Assembly: GCA_011316305.1 (NCBI GenBank)
Contig: SAUG01000063.1
Coordinates: forward strand, 62,001-126,000
Direction: 5' to 3'
Source of the DNA: Rusavskia elegans
Taxonomy: Eukaryota; Ascomycota; Lecanoromycetes; Teloschistales; Teloschistaceae
DNA: 64,000 nucleotides
This document shows, one piece after another, positions 1-12,260 of this stretch. The translations under genes and the position numbers were made by a program. Numbering within the stretch: the stretch's first letter is position 1; each line of letters starts with the position of its first letter. The notes below the pieces were generated by a model that saw nothing but the letters and a program-made list of their open reading frames with translations, did not search any database and was not told the origin of the DNA.

Positions 1-603
1 GAGGAATTAGTGCGACTCACCACTGCAATCCATTCTCAAGAGCGTTTGACCTCCAACGTCACTGCAGCTCTTCTCCAGATCAACAGCACGATCCACGAAG
101 AAGCTGCCCCAATCCTTTACGGCCTCAACACCTTTTCCTTCATGGGTCGGAACTGCTGGATCGACCTCATCTACTTCGAGTGGCGCTTGACCAAAATAAG
201 TCGCAAAAGCATTCGCACCGTCGTGATCGATTTTCCGGCCATCGAACGAGGATACAACAGTGAGCTGAATAGTGCAAGCACCACAGGCCTGAAATCGCTC
301 AAGAAGTTTTCGGTCCTTGCATCCCTGACACTCGTTGCGTACGAAGACATCACGACCAGCGACCTCAAGCATTTGCGCCAAATACGCGACAGTGTTCCTG
401 CAAGCTGCCGTATCGCGATCGACGTCCGCAAGACCTCTCGGTATCACAAAGACGGCGGATGGGACCATCGACCAGTACCTGGAGGGGTTTCCAATCTTGT
501 TGGGGTTTGGAACGAGTACCCATCTGTTGTGACCATACCCGATATCTCAGGCCGGCTTTGGCGCACTCCGCATTGCCATTTCCTCACTATTTTCAATGAT
601 TGA
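1..603 (+). CDS. 3' end of a fungal F-box/DUF7730-like hypothetical protein (5' partial)
   Basis: The frame is open from base 1 (Glu-Glu-Leu-Val-Arg) to a TGA at 601-603, so about 200 C-terminal residues are seen and the true start lies left of the window. The stretch EEAAPILYGLNTFSF near codons 34-48 resembles the 'E(E)A.PILYG.N.F.F' core common in fungal F-box-like/DUF7730 proteins, a large family of unknown function whose members often carry an N-terminal F-box. The C-terminal half (YHKDGGWDHRP, then a hydrophobic tail) matches nothing I recognise. Base composition and codon use are normal, with CA and TG frequent, so this DNA has not been mutated like its neighbour. An overlapping reverse frame (7-468) exists, but the forward family motif decides the strand. 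The family call is from memory of the motif only. Confidence 0.6.
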   Translation, partial: EELVRLTTAIHSQERLTSNVTAALLQINSTIHEEAAPILYGLNTFSFMGRNCWIDLIYFEWRLTKISRKSIRTVVIDFPAIERGYNSELNSASTTGLKSLKKFSVLASLTLVAYEDITTSDLKHLRQIRDSVPASCRIAIDVRKTSRYHKDGGWDHRPVPGGVSNLVGVWNEYPSVVTIPDISGRLWRTPHCHFLTIFND

Positions 604-872
604 GACTTCTAGCATTCTGCTCGACCTGCGAATGATAACCATGTGCTGATGGCCAAAAACATGGTTTTCACGACCGCGATATCCCATGGTTGGCAGTCTC
701 GGTATTGGATATCCACCGTCACAAACCGCGACTATCGAAACGTCCTTAATGCGATGCTATATTTTAAAGAAGTCGGCAATATTCTTTATATCGATATATC
801 GGCTTATAAGATAAACTATACTAAGAATTATAGTAAGAACTCTATACGAAGTTCTAAATATAATATATTTTA
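604..872. other. 3' flank and edge of the AT-rich compartment
   Basis: The sequence keeps ordinary composition to about 760 and then becomes TA-rich within a few tens of bases. A short forward frame (643-873) crosses the edge, but its second half is only the TA-rich sequence (many Tyr, Ile, Asn and Lys), so I do not treat it as a gene. No clear terminator or polyadenylation site is seen. Confidence 0.6.
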
Positions 873-2599
873 AGCCCGCCGTTATCTATAGCTACGCAGC
901 TAGTACTGTAGAAAAATCGTATACGCGGTAAGGTTAGAAAAAAGCCCGCCTAGTATAAATCGCGATATTTCTAGAGGCCTAATAAAATAAAGTATCTAAA
1001 ATCGGTAATCAGAGTTTCTAACCTTATTTATAAAAACGAGCGAAAGGAAATAACGAATATACCGACAAGTAGAAATTTATATTAATAATATACTACGGAT
1101 ATAAATTTAATAAAACGGTTTCTATAATAGTTTCTCTAGTATATCCGCCTTTAAATTATATAAAATATCGACGCCGCTACTATATTATAGTTTTTCTTTT
1201 TTTCTATTAGTATTCGTTACTTTTATCTTTAATTTACTACTATAACTATAACTATTTACTATCTTAGAACTATTATTAATAACGAGTTCGCTATTTTTAT
1301 CGATATAATTACTATACCGCGACTTTATTAGCTATATAATCTACCCGGATATTAAAGTTTCTATAAATTTCAGCTTTTTTTCTACTCTAAAATTAACTTT
1401 ATATATTTTATACTATACCTATAATATTACTATAATATAATAGCGACTATTAAAAAACTACTAAAACTTTTATATATCTATATAATATATAATCTCGTAT
1501 AGAAATAGAGGGATAGTTTCTCTATTTATATTTTTAATCGCTTTATAAATAATAATAACTAGCGAACGAGTTTCGTAGTTATAGATAAAAGAAACGCTTA
1601 ATATAATATAGATTATATAGGCTAGAACGCCGAAAAGAAAAAAAGAAAAGGGAGATATTATATAGATATAAAAGTTAAAGGCGAAGTTTAGAAAAATAGG
1701 GTCGGAAAGGAAAATATTATAGAATTAGATAATAAAAGCCTAGAAATAAATAAATAAAGTATCGAGGCGGCTAAATAAATATTCTATATCTAAAAGGCCG
1801 AATAATATATATATTTTTAAAATATCTTCCGCGGTATAGTATAAAATATAATATAGTATCGATTAAATATTACTGTAGTCTTTTTAGAGAAATAATAAAC
1901 TAAAAGGAAAAGATCCTATATTTTAAAATTCTAAAACTAGTTTTATATAGTACTAGAAAAGCTCTAGATAGTCGGGCTCTAATATCTAATAGTTAAATCT
2001 ATAGACTAGTAATTTCTAGATAGTATCTATAATACCCTTTTCTAGTTTTATATTATTAATATTCTCGGCGGCTCTTTTATCGAATATCTGTAGATTAAAA
2101 ATCGGTATTAGAACCGATAATAGTAGGCCTTTTACTATTATTTAATATATAGTCGTTTAGTTACGGACGAATTATAGAAATACTTCTACGTTTCCGAATA
2201 TATATTAGAGGCGTACTATAATAGTAATTTTTCTATAAATAAAAGTCGTTATTTTAACTATAATAGCCGGCAAGCCTTTCGTCTCGAGACTATTATATAG
2301 CGCGATTTTAATATTCTAGCCTAAAAATAATTCGAACGATATATCGGACGTATTCTATACTCTCCCGCGTTAGTAGACCGTAGACGTTCGGGATAAGGCT
2401 CGCAAGAGGAGCTTTATAGTAGATAACGACTGTCTCTACGCCTGGATCTATATTAGTTCTATATTTAATTTATAGTCTACCGAACCGTTCTGACTAGTCC
2501 TCGTTAAATTAATAGAAGATATATTTCAATCGGCTAATATAAATAGAATAGAATAATAGAATCTAATAAAGTAATTTTATAAATATTTTAATAAAAAAG
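873..2599. other. RIP-mutated DNA, no identifiable gene
   Basis: AT-rich DNA with almost no CA or TG. A less AT-rich patch at about 2,240-2,480 shows, on the minus strand, a short frame with few stops (for example LIPNVYGLLTRESIEYVRYI), which may be a coding remnant that I cannot name. No terminal repeats or LTRs were found here. Confidence 0.4.
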
Positions 2600-3891
2600 A
2601 TATTTTAATCTTTTAGTATATTATTAAACTAGATAGTTTATAGTAGCGAGTCGTCTACTATTAAATTATTTAAAATATCTAAAATAAATCTTTTAGTAAT
2701 TTTAAATAGAAAATTAAGTTAGATAAATATATATAAAAGAATAATAACTATAGAACTAATTATAATTAAAAAGACTAGAAAGACCGATTTTAAAATATAT
2801 AATATTCGTAAATATTAATTTAATTTCAATTGAAAGTAAATAGATAAAATTCTAAAAGCGTTATATTTACAAAAAAAAACTAGACGGATTATATTTTATA
2901 AAAAAGTTCGAAAGAAAATACATCTATTAATTATATATTCTTTTATAATCGGTCCGAAACCGTTATATAATAGCTTTTTAAAATAATTAATATTCTATAT
3001 ATAATAGAATATTATCTAATTCAATTTTTTTTCTAGTCGAAATCTCTACTTTAGTATTAGAAATTTAAATTCTATAGAATTTTTTAAAATAGAACTTATA
3101 AATTATTTTTTCTATTATTTAATATAAAAATATCGTTTTAACTATCTAAATTCTTTCCGGCTATTTTAATTTTTATTTATTCGTAATATAATATTACTAT
3201 ATTCCATATTATCTAATTTATATCTATATTCGGAATAATTTAATAAAGTTTCGATTTAGTAATTAATCTATTTTTATCTACTATAATCTCTCTATTACTA
3301 GTGAAAATATTATTTTCTAATATCTTTAGTTTTTAATTTTTAACTATAAAACGATAGAATTTTATTATAGTTTTAAAAGCTATAATTTTTATATTCGGTT
3401 ATATAGTAAATATTCTCTATATCGCTTTATCTATTCGAATTATTCTATTATAGTCGAAGCTAATAGATATATCCTTATTAGTATAAATAACCACTTTAAA
3501 ATTTAGATAGCTATATTTTTTATCGGCGTCGAAAATATACTAATTTATATCGAAATTAATTTTAGTTTTAAAAATAGACGAGAAACTTTTAATAGATTTA
3601 ATGATACCGAATAGATAGTTAAAATAGATAAATATAAAGTCGGTATAAATAATTTCTAGTTATAAAATATTTTTAATATAAATTAGATAAAAAAAAAATA
3701 GATTTTTTAGAGAAAACTAGTATTAGAAAGACTTATATTTATAATATTAAATTTAATATTAATAGTAGGTATTAGAATTAGGAATCCGATAAATAGAAAT
3801 ATAATATAAATCGATTCCGGGATAAAAATTTAATAATTTCAATCGAAATTCTTTATATTACTAATATAACGGTTTAATAATCTTGAAATTA
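2600..3891 (+). pseudogene. RIP-degraded coding-like block, interrupted by family A copy 1
   Basis: One forward frame can be followed for several hundred codons. Most of its stops are TAA or TAG where Gln would be expected, and its codons fit a Pro/Thr/Gln-rich ancestral protein (CTA for CCA, ATA for ACA). A readable piece near 3,560-3,600 is KIDEKLLIDLMIPNR. I see no diagnostic domain. Another open stretch follows the inserted LTR element at about 7,290-7,560 (RFDYSKDAKDILVKLKNIIL); the two may be parts of one interrupted frame, but continuity was not proved. It may be the polyprotein of another mobile element or a duplicated host gene. Confidence 0.35.
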
Positions 3892-4300
3892 TATAACGTC
3901 CCTATATATCAGAAGGCGTTACGCTCGAGCCTAGCTACAGCCGTAGACGTAGTCCGAGCTACTAAATAGTAAGGGAATTCTAGCGTAGATTATTATAACT
4001 AGTCCTATATAGCCGTAGAGGTATAGTTACGATATTATAAGGTATCTTCGTTACGAGATAATTAAAAAGAAAATAGTAGAACCGTATTTAATAATTATAT
4101 TAATAACTAACGAAAGAAACTATCTATAGAAGTAATAAACGATATATATAGTAAAAGTAGCTATAAAAGCCGATAAGTAGCCGCCTACTAAAAGTCCTAT
4201 CTAGAAGGACGGCTATATCGGCTATAGGCGGCTATAGATAATTAGGCTCGTTTACCTAACTAATCTTTCTATAGAATTCTATAGAATCGTAGACGTAATA
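3892..4300 (-). repeat. Family A LTR, 3' LTR of copy 1
   Basis: This 409-bp direct repeat of 6,828-7,236 contains the conserved segment with GGCGGCTATAGATAATTAGG that is shared by every family A LTR in the window. Confidence 0.88.
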
Positions 4301-6827
4301 CGGCTCCCCCTATATCGCTTTTTATCTAGCCTAAAAACCGTCTACAGGGTATAAAAAGGGTTTTATCTTTTTCTTTCCTTCTTTTTTCTTCCTTCGCCGA
4401 TATCTCTATTATATATTCTCGAAAGGGAAATCGACTAAAGTTTTTTTATCGTATTTAGTTAAAAAGAATTATAATACCTTTTCTTTATTCTTTATATACT
4501 TGTAATCCTTTAAAAGAGTATAAAGTCGAGGTTAGCGGTAATATTTATAGTAAATATACTCGGGTTTAGAAATTATATAATCTTCTAATATCTAATACTA
4601 CCTATATATTATTTTTTTATTTTTTTATTTCTACTAATTTTTATAGAGAAGCGTTTTAAAAATAAAAAAAATAAGCTTCGTTTTAATATCGCTAGTATTT
4701 TTAATAAATACTCCGAAGCTCGTTATTATATTAAGTCCTTTTTTAATTCCGAAAAGGAAATTCGTAATAGGTATTTAGTCTAGAAATTAGATTTCCGCCG
4801 ACTCTTTAATAAATAGAAATATTTTATTATTTAATATCGCGCTTTAGATAAATATAAAAATAATTTTATTATTTAAAAGTAATACGTATTATTCCGGTTT
4901 AATAAATTTAATAATCCGGTTATATTCTACTTTTCTATTAGTTTTACGCTAGCCGTATAAAAGGCTTCCGTTAAATTAATTCCTAGGTTTAATTCTAATA
5001 ATCTAGATTAAATCCTAAAAGATTTTAACTCCTTTTAATCTATAGAAAGTATAGGATTCTAAAAAAAGTCTAGTTAAAGGCCCTTTTACTTCCGGTTTCG
5101 TACTTAATTTATATATCTATATTATAAATTATTTCTAGTTCTTCTAATAGTTCTACTAAGTTTTATTTTTTAGTAACTATTTCGTCCTATAATAATAAAG
5201 ATAGATACTAATCGAATTCTTTATTCCTAGATTATATACTAAGCGCTAGATTCGATACTCTTTTATTTTAATCGACCTGGTTTAATTTATAGTATTTAAT
5301 TTTATCTATAGCTTTAATTATACTTTAGTTTATTTTCCTAATATAGTTTATTTAAAGCTACTAAATTATTTTTCTACTTTTATTATATTTTTTAGTAAAT
5401 TACTAAAGGAGGTAGTAGTATTCTTTCTAGATTTTTATATTCTAAACTTTTTTACTTTTTTTAAAAATTTTATCTAATTCTTTAATATCGTCGTAATTTA
5501 TTATAGAGACGATATCTGTTTCTTTATATAAAAGGTTTTTATAGGCTAGAAGATATATTATTTATAGTTCTATTTTCTTATTAATAGTATTTCTCTCTAT
5601 TAATTTTTCTAAAATCGATTCTTTCTATTTATTTCCTAGAATAATATAACTTCTCTAACTTTCGATTATAGTAAAATTTATTATTCCGATTAATTTATAT
5701 TTTATCTTAACTTTAATATTAAAGATTCTATTATCTTTTATTATTTATCTATAGAAATATCCTATAATTTTATTATAAAATCCTTTTATAACTTTATTAT
5801 TTTCCTCTCTATTTATAAAAGCTATTATCTATTAACCTCCGATTTTAACTTTAAACGCTATTATAAGGGGTTTTTTAGTTTTATATAATTTAAAATCGAT
5901 TATTAGCTTTATTTTCTATACTTTCCTTAGTTTTTTAGAATAAAATCCTATTCCTTCCTTATCTAATAGATAGATAGAGTAAATATTATTATAGCAGGCT
6001 AACTAACCTTTCGCTATATATTTATAAAGTAATTTTTCTATTATTTTAAAAAAGTTTTTAATTACTTCGGTTACTTTTTTAGTTAGGTAATTTCTTTTAA
6101 AATATCCTATTTTTCTATATAAGTAATAAGCTTTAGTTTTTAATCCTTTAATCTTAGTAGTATCGAGCTCTATTAGGTCTTTTCTAAACTTTTTTTTAGC
6201 GGGTCCTATTTTACTAAACGTCTATTTATCTAAGTATATTTTATATTATCTAGTATCGATTTTTATCGTAAATTTAATAAAATCTACTAATAAATCTAGT
6301 TCTTCGATCGCTATTATCGCTTTTTTAACTTTTATCTAGATTTTTTTATAGAAGTAGGCTTTTAGAGCTAAGTCTTTCTAGTCTATTTTATAAGCTAATA
6401 TTCTAAACTAAATAGTATAAATAGCTACCGACTTCTACTATTTTAGAACTATTAGTTTCCTATCTATTACTCTATTTTTATTATTATTTCCGAAAGCTTC
6501 TTTTATAGCCGTAATAAAATTACCGAAGATATAGAAGATCTATAATATTTTATCTTTTCTCTATCTTTCCGGGTTATCGAGATAATCTTTTATATAGAGT
6601 TATATCTAATTAAAAATAGCTCTTCCTAGGTATAATATTATAAATAGGATTTTAACTACTTAATTTAGAAACTGGTTTATATATAATACGAAATAGATAC
6701 TTATTTAAATAACCTATAGTTTTAAAGATCCTTTATTTCCTTTATAGTTATTTAGTATTACTATTTTAATAGTATTACTTCGATCTATAGGTCGGGATAT
6801 TAAAACTAATATAGTAAATTATTAAAA

Positions 6828-7236
6828 TATAATATTTTTATATATTAGAGGGCGTTATACTCGAGCCTAACTATAGCCGTAGATATAGTCCGAGCTACTA
6901 AATAGTAAAGGAATCCTAGTATAGATTATCGTAACTAATTCTATATAGCTATAGAGATACGGTTATAATATTACGAAATATCTTTATTATAAAGTAATTA
7001 AAAAGAGAATAGTAGAGACGTATTTAATAATTATATTAATAACTAACGAAAGAAACTATCTATAGGAGTAATAAGCGATATATATAGTAAAAGTTGCTAT
7101 AAAAGCCGATAAATAGCCGTCTATTAAAAGTTCTATCCGGAAGGGCGGCTATATCGGCTATAGGCGGCTATAGATAATTAGGCTCGTTTACCTAACTAAT
7201 CTTTCTATAGAATTCTGTGAAATCGTGGACGTAATA
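6828..7236 (-). repeat. Family A LTR, 5' LTR of copy 1
   Basis: This is the partner of 3,892-4,300. The outer end keeps a less mutated stretch (CTGTGAAATCGTGGACGTAA) with intact TG dinucleotides, which helps define the original LTR terminus. Confidence 0.88.
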
Positions 7237-7574
7237 GATTATTTTAATAGATAATTTTATATACTTTGGAACTATAGAAATTAAAGACTATAACTATTAT
7301 ATCTATTGAACCTAGTATATATAGATTCGACTATAGTAAAGACGCTAAAGATATATTAGTAAAATTAAAAAATATTATTTTAAAAGCTTCTATTATAGAT
7401 AATAAAGTTTATTATCCGGATTTTCCGGTTATACTATAATTTTTATATAGCTACTAGACCGAATTTATCGCCCTATCTACTATAGATAGTATTATATATA
7501 GCTTTTTTATATATTCCGATCCGGTTAATTTAATTTTAAATTTTTAAATACTTCCGGTACATCAGCATTTTCTA
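7237..7574 (+). pseudogene. RIP-degraded coding tail right of family A copy 1
   Basis: A forward frame from about 7,290 to 7,550 has only a few stops and normal-looking residue variety (YYPDFPVIL, TEFIALSTIDSI). It may continue the block ending at 3,891, with the LTR element inserted between them. No family is recognised. Confidence 0.3.
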
Positions 7575-7740
7575 AAACCGGCTTGAAGCCGGTCTCAGCC
7601 GTCTTAGCCGTCTCAGCCGGTTCTTAGCCGATACGGCTGAAAGCGGCTTATAAGCGGCTTATTAGCCGGTTTCGGGTATACTCGAAGCTGCGTGGCTGCG
7701 CGGCTAAGACGGCTGAAACCGGCTGAAAAGATTTAGAGAT
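7575..7740. repeat. GC-rich inverted-repeat cluster (possible small foldback element)
   Basis: A strikingly GC-rich patch inside AT-rich DNA. The arm at about 7,588-7,612 (GGTCTCAGCCGTCTTAGCCG) pairs with 7,707-7,731 (CGGCTAAGACGGCTGAAACC) with one transition, and the loop repeats GCCG-containing words (TCAGCCGG, TACGGCTGAAAGCGGCT). The words keep CA and TG, so the patch is young, too short for RIP, or under different constraint. No flanking duplication was identified. Confidence 0.55.
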
Positions 7741-8439
7741 TCGATTTTAAATTCGTTTAAGTCTTTATTAGTTAGTAGGCCTATATACGCCTATATATAC
7801 CGCTAGCCTAGCTTCGTCTAGATTAAAAATATTAGGTTTTTTTACTAGAATCTAACTAGAATAGGTCTAGCGTAGTTTATTAAATAGATATTCGACTTCC
7901 GTTATTCCCGCTTTTAGCGGCGGCCGCTAAACCTTATTTTCGGATTAGATTATATAGGTTTATTTTTAGCTTATATATAGATTCTATTTTAGGCTGCTTA
8001 CTAAATAGATATTCGTACTATAGATACTATTAGAGTTCTAATCTATCGAAAATCTACTTTTTAGATTTTTAGATTATTTGGATTTTTGGATTATTTAGAT
8101 TAAGATAGCTGTCAGCCGGTCTAATCTGAAAATCTATTTTAGGATTCGCTGATATAATATTATATCTGGTTATTATAGTTTTTAAACGGCTTTGTAGTAA
8201 TCGATATATAATATTATTAAAGCTACTATATACGTTTTATATTCTATAGGAAATACTATTCTATTTAGCGTAATATAAACTAAAATGTAATTATCTAATT
8301 AACTAAAATATAATTTATTATCAGTACTTTTATAATTATTTTATAGATTTCTAGTTATATTTCAAATAGTACTTTACGATACCCTACTATCTATTATATA
8401 ATATTAGATCTTTACTATTACTAAATATTCTAGTATTTC
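7741..8439. other. RIP-mutated spacer with a short T-rich tandem motif
   Basis: No gene is seen. At about 8,065-8,103 the words AGATTTTTAGATTATTTGGA and GGATTATTTAGATTA form an imperfect tandem repeat. A 10-bp GCGGCGGCCGC core occurs near 7,918. Otherwise this is TA-rich sequence. Confidence 0.4.
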
Positions 8440-10370
8440 GTTTAAGCTAATCTAATATAGATAGAATTCTAAGCAAATAGTTTAAAGCTATTATTATTAG
8501 AAAAGATATTATCGGATTTATCGTTTTCTATACGTTTTCTAAGACTAGTATTAACTATATTATTTTAGAAAGGAATAATAAAATAGTACCGACTACAGAA
8601 ATCAATATTATAATCTATTTCTATAAAACTAGAATATTATAATGATTAGAGCTATTAGAAAAAACTATAGCGACTGTTATATCGTTTAAAAATAGTACTA
8701 TAAATCGATAGTCTAATAGATATTCTATCTAATAGTCGGATTTATAGCGATTTATTCGCGAAAAGTATATCTAATTTCGCTTATAAAAGATTCCGCTAAC
8801 AATTATATAAAGCTATAGAATAAAGTTTATATTATTAGAATATCGCGGCTATTTTAAAATGCTTTAATAATATCTTTTAGATAGATCTAAAGTATTATAT
8901 AATAAAAAAGTAATAGATATTATTAAAAATAATAATAGCGTTAAAGTCTTCTTTAGTAATAGTATTTTTAAAAAGGAAATATTATAGTTAGTACGGATAA
9001 CGTCTATAATATAGTCCGAAAAATAATATAGAAACGTATTAATAGGCTATAGCCTAGTATTATTAATATTAAAAAATAGAAAAATATTATTATTTCTATA
9101 AAATAAATAGTTTACCGGTTAATATAAAACCAGCTATTACTATATAGTAGAAATATCTTTTCGGATTTAATCTAAATAAATTATAGATAAAAAACAAACT
9201 TTCTATAATATATAAAAAAGGTTATTTATTTTTTCTTAATATATAGTTAAAGCGATACTTTTATTTTAATTTTTAACGTATAAAAAAACCGTAGATATAG
9301 TATAATCGATTTCGATATAGTTAAAAAGATACTAATAAAATAACTACTAATATTATAAATATATCTATTTCGAAAATAATAGTCTTTAGTAGACTATAGT
9401 AGAAACGCTAGCGCGGCGCCGTTATTAATATTAAAAACAACGTTCTAAATCGATAGTATTATAGAAAAACGGTTTTTATAGAAGATAAGTATATAAAATT
9501 AGTAGTAGAATTATAGAAAACTTTAAATATAAACTAAATATTTAAATCCTTTTATAGATTATTTTAAATATAATTCTAGAATGTAATTCCGGTATAGAAT
9601 CTATAGTTATTCTAACTAATCTATTATACCGTACTTTCGCTTCGTACTCGCCTTTAAAGCCATTTTATAAGGCTTTAACGAAGATTTTCTAAATCTACTA
9701 AAACCAGCGTCTTCCCCGTATACATTATATTATAGAATTCTATCGCTTCATTAACCGTATCTAAACGTAGGATAAATGGTTTTTAAAAATACTATCGATT
9801 TAGATAATTTAAAGAAAATAATTCGGATAGTACTAATATTAGATTTTATATTATTAAAAGATTAAAATAAAGAATTAATAAAGTAAAAAGATATATAGAA
9901 TGATAAAAATATTAAATAAAATAGAAAAATAAATAGTATCTTTAAAAAATTTCCGATAGCGTCTCTATAAATCGTACTGCTAGATGGTTTACTATTTAGA
10001 ATTTAAATAAAAGTATATCGGTAAAAAGATTGATTATTTAAATTTATATAGCCGGGCTAAAAAACTAGAATTAGTTATATTATAATAGTTATAAATTTCG
10101 AAAATTAGAGAAATAAAAGCTTTAGAATATATAAAAGCGTAATAAAATTATTTTATTAAATTTAGGATAATAATAGAATAAATATATATAAACCGACGCG
10201 AAAAGGCTCGAATATATATATTTTTACCCCTTTTTTTAGTTTAGTAATTTTATTTAAGAAAAATAAATAGTAAAAATATTTTACTAAAAATATAGTAGTA
10301 ATTTATATATTTATAATATAGATTAATAAAATCATCGTCGTCTTTTACTATATAGTAGCCTCGATCTCAT
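8440..10370 (+). pseudogene. Long RIP-degraded coding block, family unknown
   Basis: One forward frame (shown by codons at about 9,580-9,900) is readable over most of this span, and nearly all its stops are TAA or TAG, as expected if Gln codons CAA/CAG were converted. Readable pieces include YRTFASYSPLKPFYKALTKIF and, near the end, YINRREKARIYIFLPLF. The ancestral protein was Gln-, Lys- and Ile-rich and possibly over 600 residues long. I see no DDE, reverse transcriptase, helicase or tyrosine-recombinase motif that I can defend. Frame shifts between the parts are possible because I followed the frame by eye. It may be a transposase-type gene or a duplicated host gene. Confidence 0.35.
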
Positions 10371-10480
10371 ATATATAGGATGGACCTTTTTCAGAAAGTA
10401 AATTTCCTGCGGTCTCGTCAGAAAAAAATTCAATTGCAATAAACGGTATATAACAGCCGCTACCTCGATAATAGATCTCG
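10371..10480. other. Short patch that escaped RIP
   Basis: About 100 bp keep frequent CA and TG (GGATGGACCTTTTTCAGAAA, CAATTGCAATAAACGG) between strongly mutated neighbours. No gene or repeat is recognised. Confidence 0.45.
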
Positions 10481-10797
10481 TTCTATCGATTATTTCAGGT
10501 ACTATTATACAGTTGCTAAATTATTTAAAAGATTTTACTAAATAGAATAGTAGTTTAGTAGTAATTTAAATTTGTATCTCGTATACCAGGTATATTAGTT
10601 ACTATACGCTCTATATTACGCTTTATTCTTTTTCTAACGAGGATTATATCTCTAAAATCTATATCTCTAATTCTACGATTAGATAGCTAACGATTTATAA
10701 CTGCGCGTTATCTAGTTTTAATATATAAACTTCTATTCTACGATTTCTTTACTAAATTTCTATAATAAATCCGCTTTAACCGGGTTTCTAGTCTAAA
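10481..10797 (-). pseudogene. Degraded minus-strand coding block, part left of family A copy 2
   Basis: Read on the minus strand, this stretch is Arg- and Ile-rich with few stops (DIILVRKRIKRNIERIVTN). It lies directly against the TSD of family A copy 2. Another minus-strand frame with low stop density resumes on the other side (14,140-15,200), which suggests one gene split by the insertion. Function unknown. Confidence 0.3.
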
Positions 10798-11207
10798 TAT
10801 TACGTCTACGACTCTACAAAAGTTCTCTAGAAGGATTAGTTAGGCAAGCGAGCCTAATTATCTATAGCCGCCTATAGCCGCTATAGTTATCCTTTTTAAA
10901 AGGATTTTTAATAGATAGCTATCTATTAGCTTTCGCGGCTACTTTTACTATATATATCGCTTATTATTCCTATAAATAGTTTCTCTTATTAGTTATTAAT
11001 ATAATTATTAAATACGTTTCTACTATTCTCTTTTTAATTATTTTATAATAAAAATATTTTATAATATTATAACTATACTTCTATAGCTATATAGAATTAG
11101 TTACGATAATCTATACTAGGACTCTCTTACTATTTAGTAGCTCGGACTATATCTATAGCTATAGTTAGGCTCGAGTATAACGCCCTTTAATATATAGGGA
11201 TATTCTA
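10798..11207 (+). repeat. Family A LTR, 5' LTR of copy 2
   Basis: A 410-bp direct repeat of 13,725-14,134. It starts TATTACGTCTACGA and ends with the mutated form of GGACGTTACA. Confidence 0.88.
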
Positions 11208-11369
11208 TTTTAATAATTTATTATATTAGTCTCGTTATCCCGATCTATAGATTAAAACGATACTATTAAAGTTATAATACTAAATATTTATAAAGGAAAT
11301 AAAGAATCTTTAAAACTATAGATTATTTAGATAAATATCTACTTTATATTATATATAAACAATTTTCTA

Positions 11370-11990
11370 AATAAAATAGTTAAGATTCGATTTATAATAT
11401 TATATCTAGGAAAGGCTACCTTTAATTAGATATAGCTTTAAATAGAAGATTACCTTAATAACCCGGAAGGATAGAAAGAAAATAAAATATTATAGATCTT
11501 CTATATCTTTAGTAATCTTATTATAACTATAAAAGAAACCTTCGGAAATAATAATAAAAATAGAATAATAGATAAAAAACTAATAGTTTTAAAGTAGTAG
11601 AAATCGGTAGTTATCTATACTATTTAGTTTAGAATATTAGCTTCTAAGATAAACTAGGAAGACTTAGTTTTAAAAGCTTATTTCTATAAAGAATTCTAGA
11701 TAAAAATTAAAAAAGCTATAATAGCGATCGAAAAACTAGATTTATTAGTAGATTTTATCGAATTTATAATAAGAATCGATACTAGATAGTATAAAATATA
11801 CTTAGATAAATAAGCGCTTAATAAGATAGAATCTATTAAAAAAAAGCCTAGAAAAAACCCGATAGAACTCGATATTACCGAAACTAGAAAATTAAAAACT
11901 AAAACTTATTATTTATATAGAAAAATAGGATACTTTAAAAAGAATTACCTAATTAAAAAAAAAACTAAAATAACTAATTATTTTTTTAAA
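11370..11990 (+). pseudogene. Gag with CCHC zinc knuckle of family A copy 2 (degraded)
   Basis: The forward frame keeps the layout of a Ty3/gypsy-type Gag: a helical core (YLGKATFN, then EDYLNNPEG), FGNNN, a region ending LASKIN*EDLVLKAYFY, and FIEFIIRIDTR*Y before the linker. At 11,907-11,948 it reads YYLYRKIGYFKKNY. The spacing Y-X2-Y-X4-Y-X4-Y is exactly that of a CX2CX4HX4C knuckle in which TGY and CAY codons became TAY by RIP. Gag packages element RNA in cytoplasmic particles. Several TAG/TAA stops at expected Gln/Trp sites make it non-functional. The same residues recur in copy 3 (knuckle at 56,579-56,620). Confidence 0.7.
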
Positions 11991-12194
11991 ATAATAAAAG
12001 AATAATCTAATAAATATATAGCGAAAAGCTAGTTAGTCTACTATAATAATATTAATCCTATTTATCTATTAAATAAAGAGGAGATAGGATATTATTTTAA
12101 AAAACTAAAAAAAATATAGAAAATAAAGCCGATAATTAATTTTAAATTATATAAAACCGAAAAACCTTTTATAACAGCGCTTAAAATTAAAATT

Positions 12195-12260
12195 AGAGGT
12201 TAATAAATAATAGCTCTTATAAATAGAAAGGAAGATAATAAAGTTATAAAGGGATTCTAT
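12195..12260 (+). pseudogene. Possible aspartic protease remnant of family A
   Basis: After the zinc knuckle the frame reads IIALINRKEDNKVI, which could be a mutated form of the retropepsin 'ALIDSGA.....I' active-site region (Asp to Asn by G to A). The equivalent in copy 3 (about 56,900-56,935) is similar. The match is short and the catalytic Ser-Gly is not visible, so this is a guess based on position after Gag. Confidence 0.25.

Larger units (their letters stand above)
3892..7236 (-). mobile_element. Family A LTR retrotransposon, copy 1 (complete structure, degraded)
   Basis: A 3,345-bp element on the minus strand has two direct LTRs of 409 bp (3,892-4,300 and 6,828-7,236) and flanking 5-bp duplications AATTA (3,887-3,891) and GATTA (7,237-7,241), which differ by one RIP-type change. 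Its ends read TATAAC...GTAATA, fitting TGTTAC...GTAACA before mutation. Next to the inner edge of the left LTR lies CGGCTCCCCC, whose complement is a polypurine tract as expected before a 3' LTR. The internal 2.5 kb matches copies 2 and 3, including the mutated zinc knuckle (about 6,080-6,125). No reverse transcriptase motif was seen. Confidence 0.85.

Noticed and set aside
7..468. Reverse-strand frame of 153 codons opposite the left-edge gene
   Set aside because: It overlaps the forward frame that carries the recognisable EEAAPILYGLNTFSF motif and has no motif of its own; treated as a shadow.
335..532. Forward frame of 65 codons inside the left-edge gene
   Set aside because: Alternative frame of the same DNA with no family motif.
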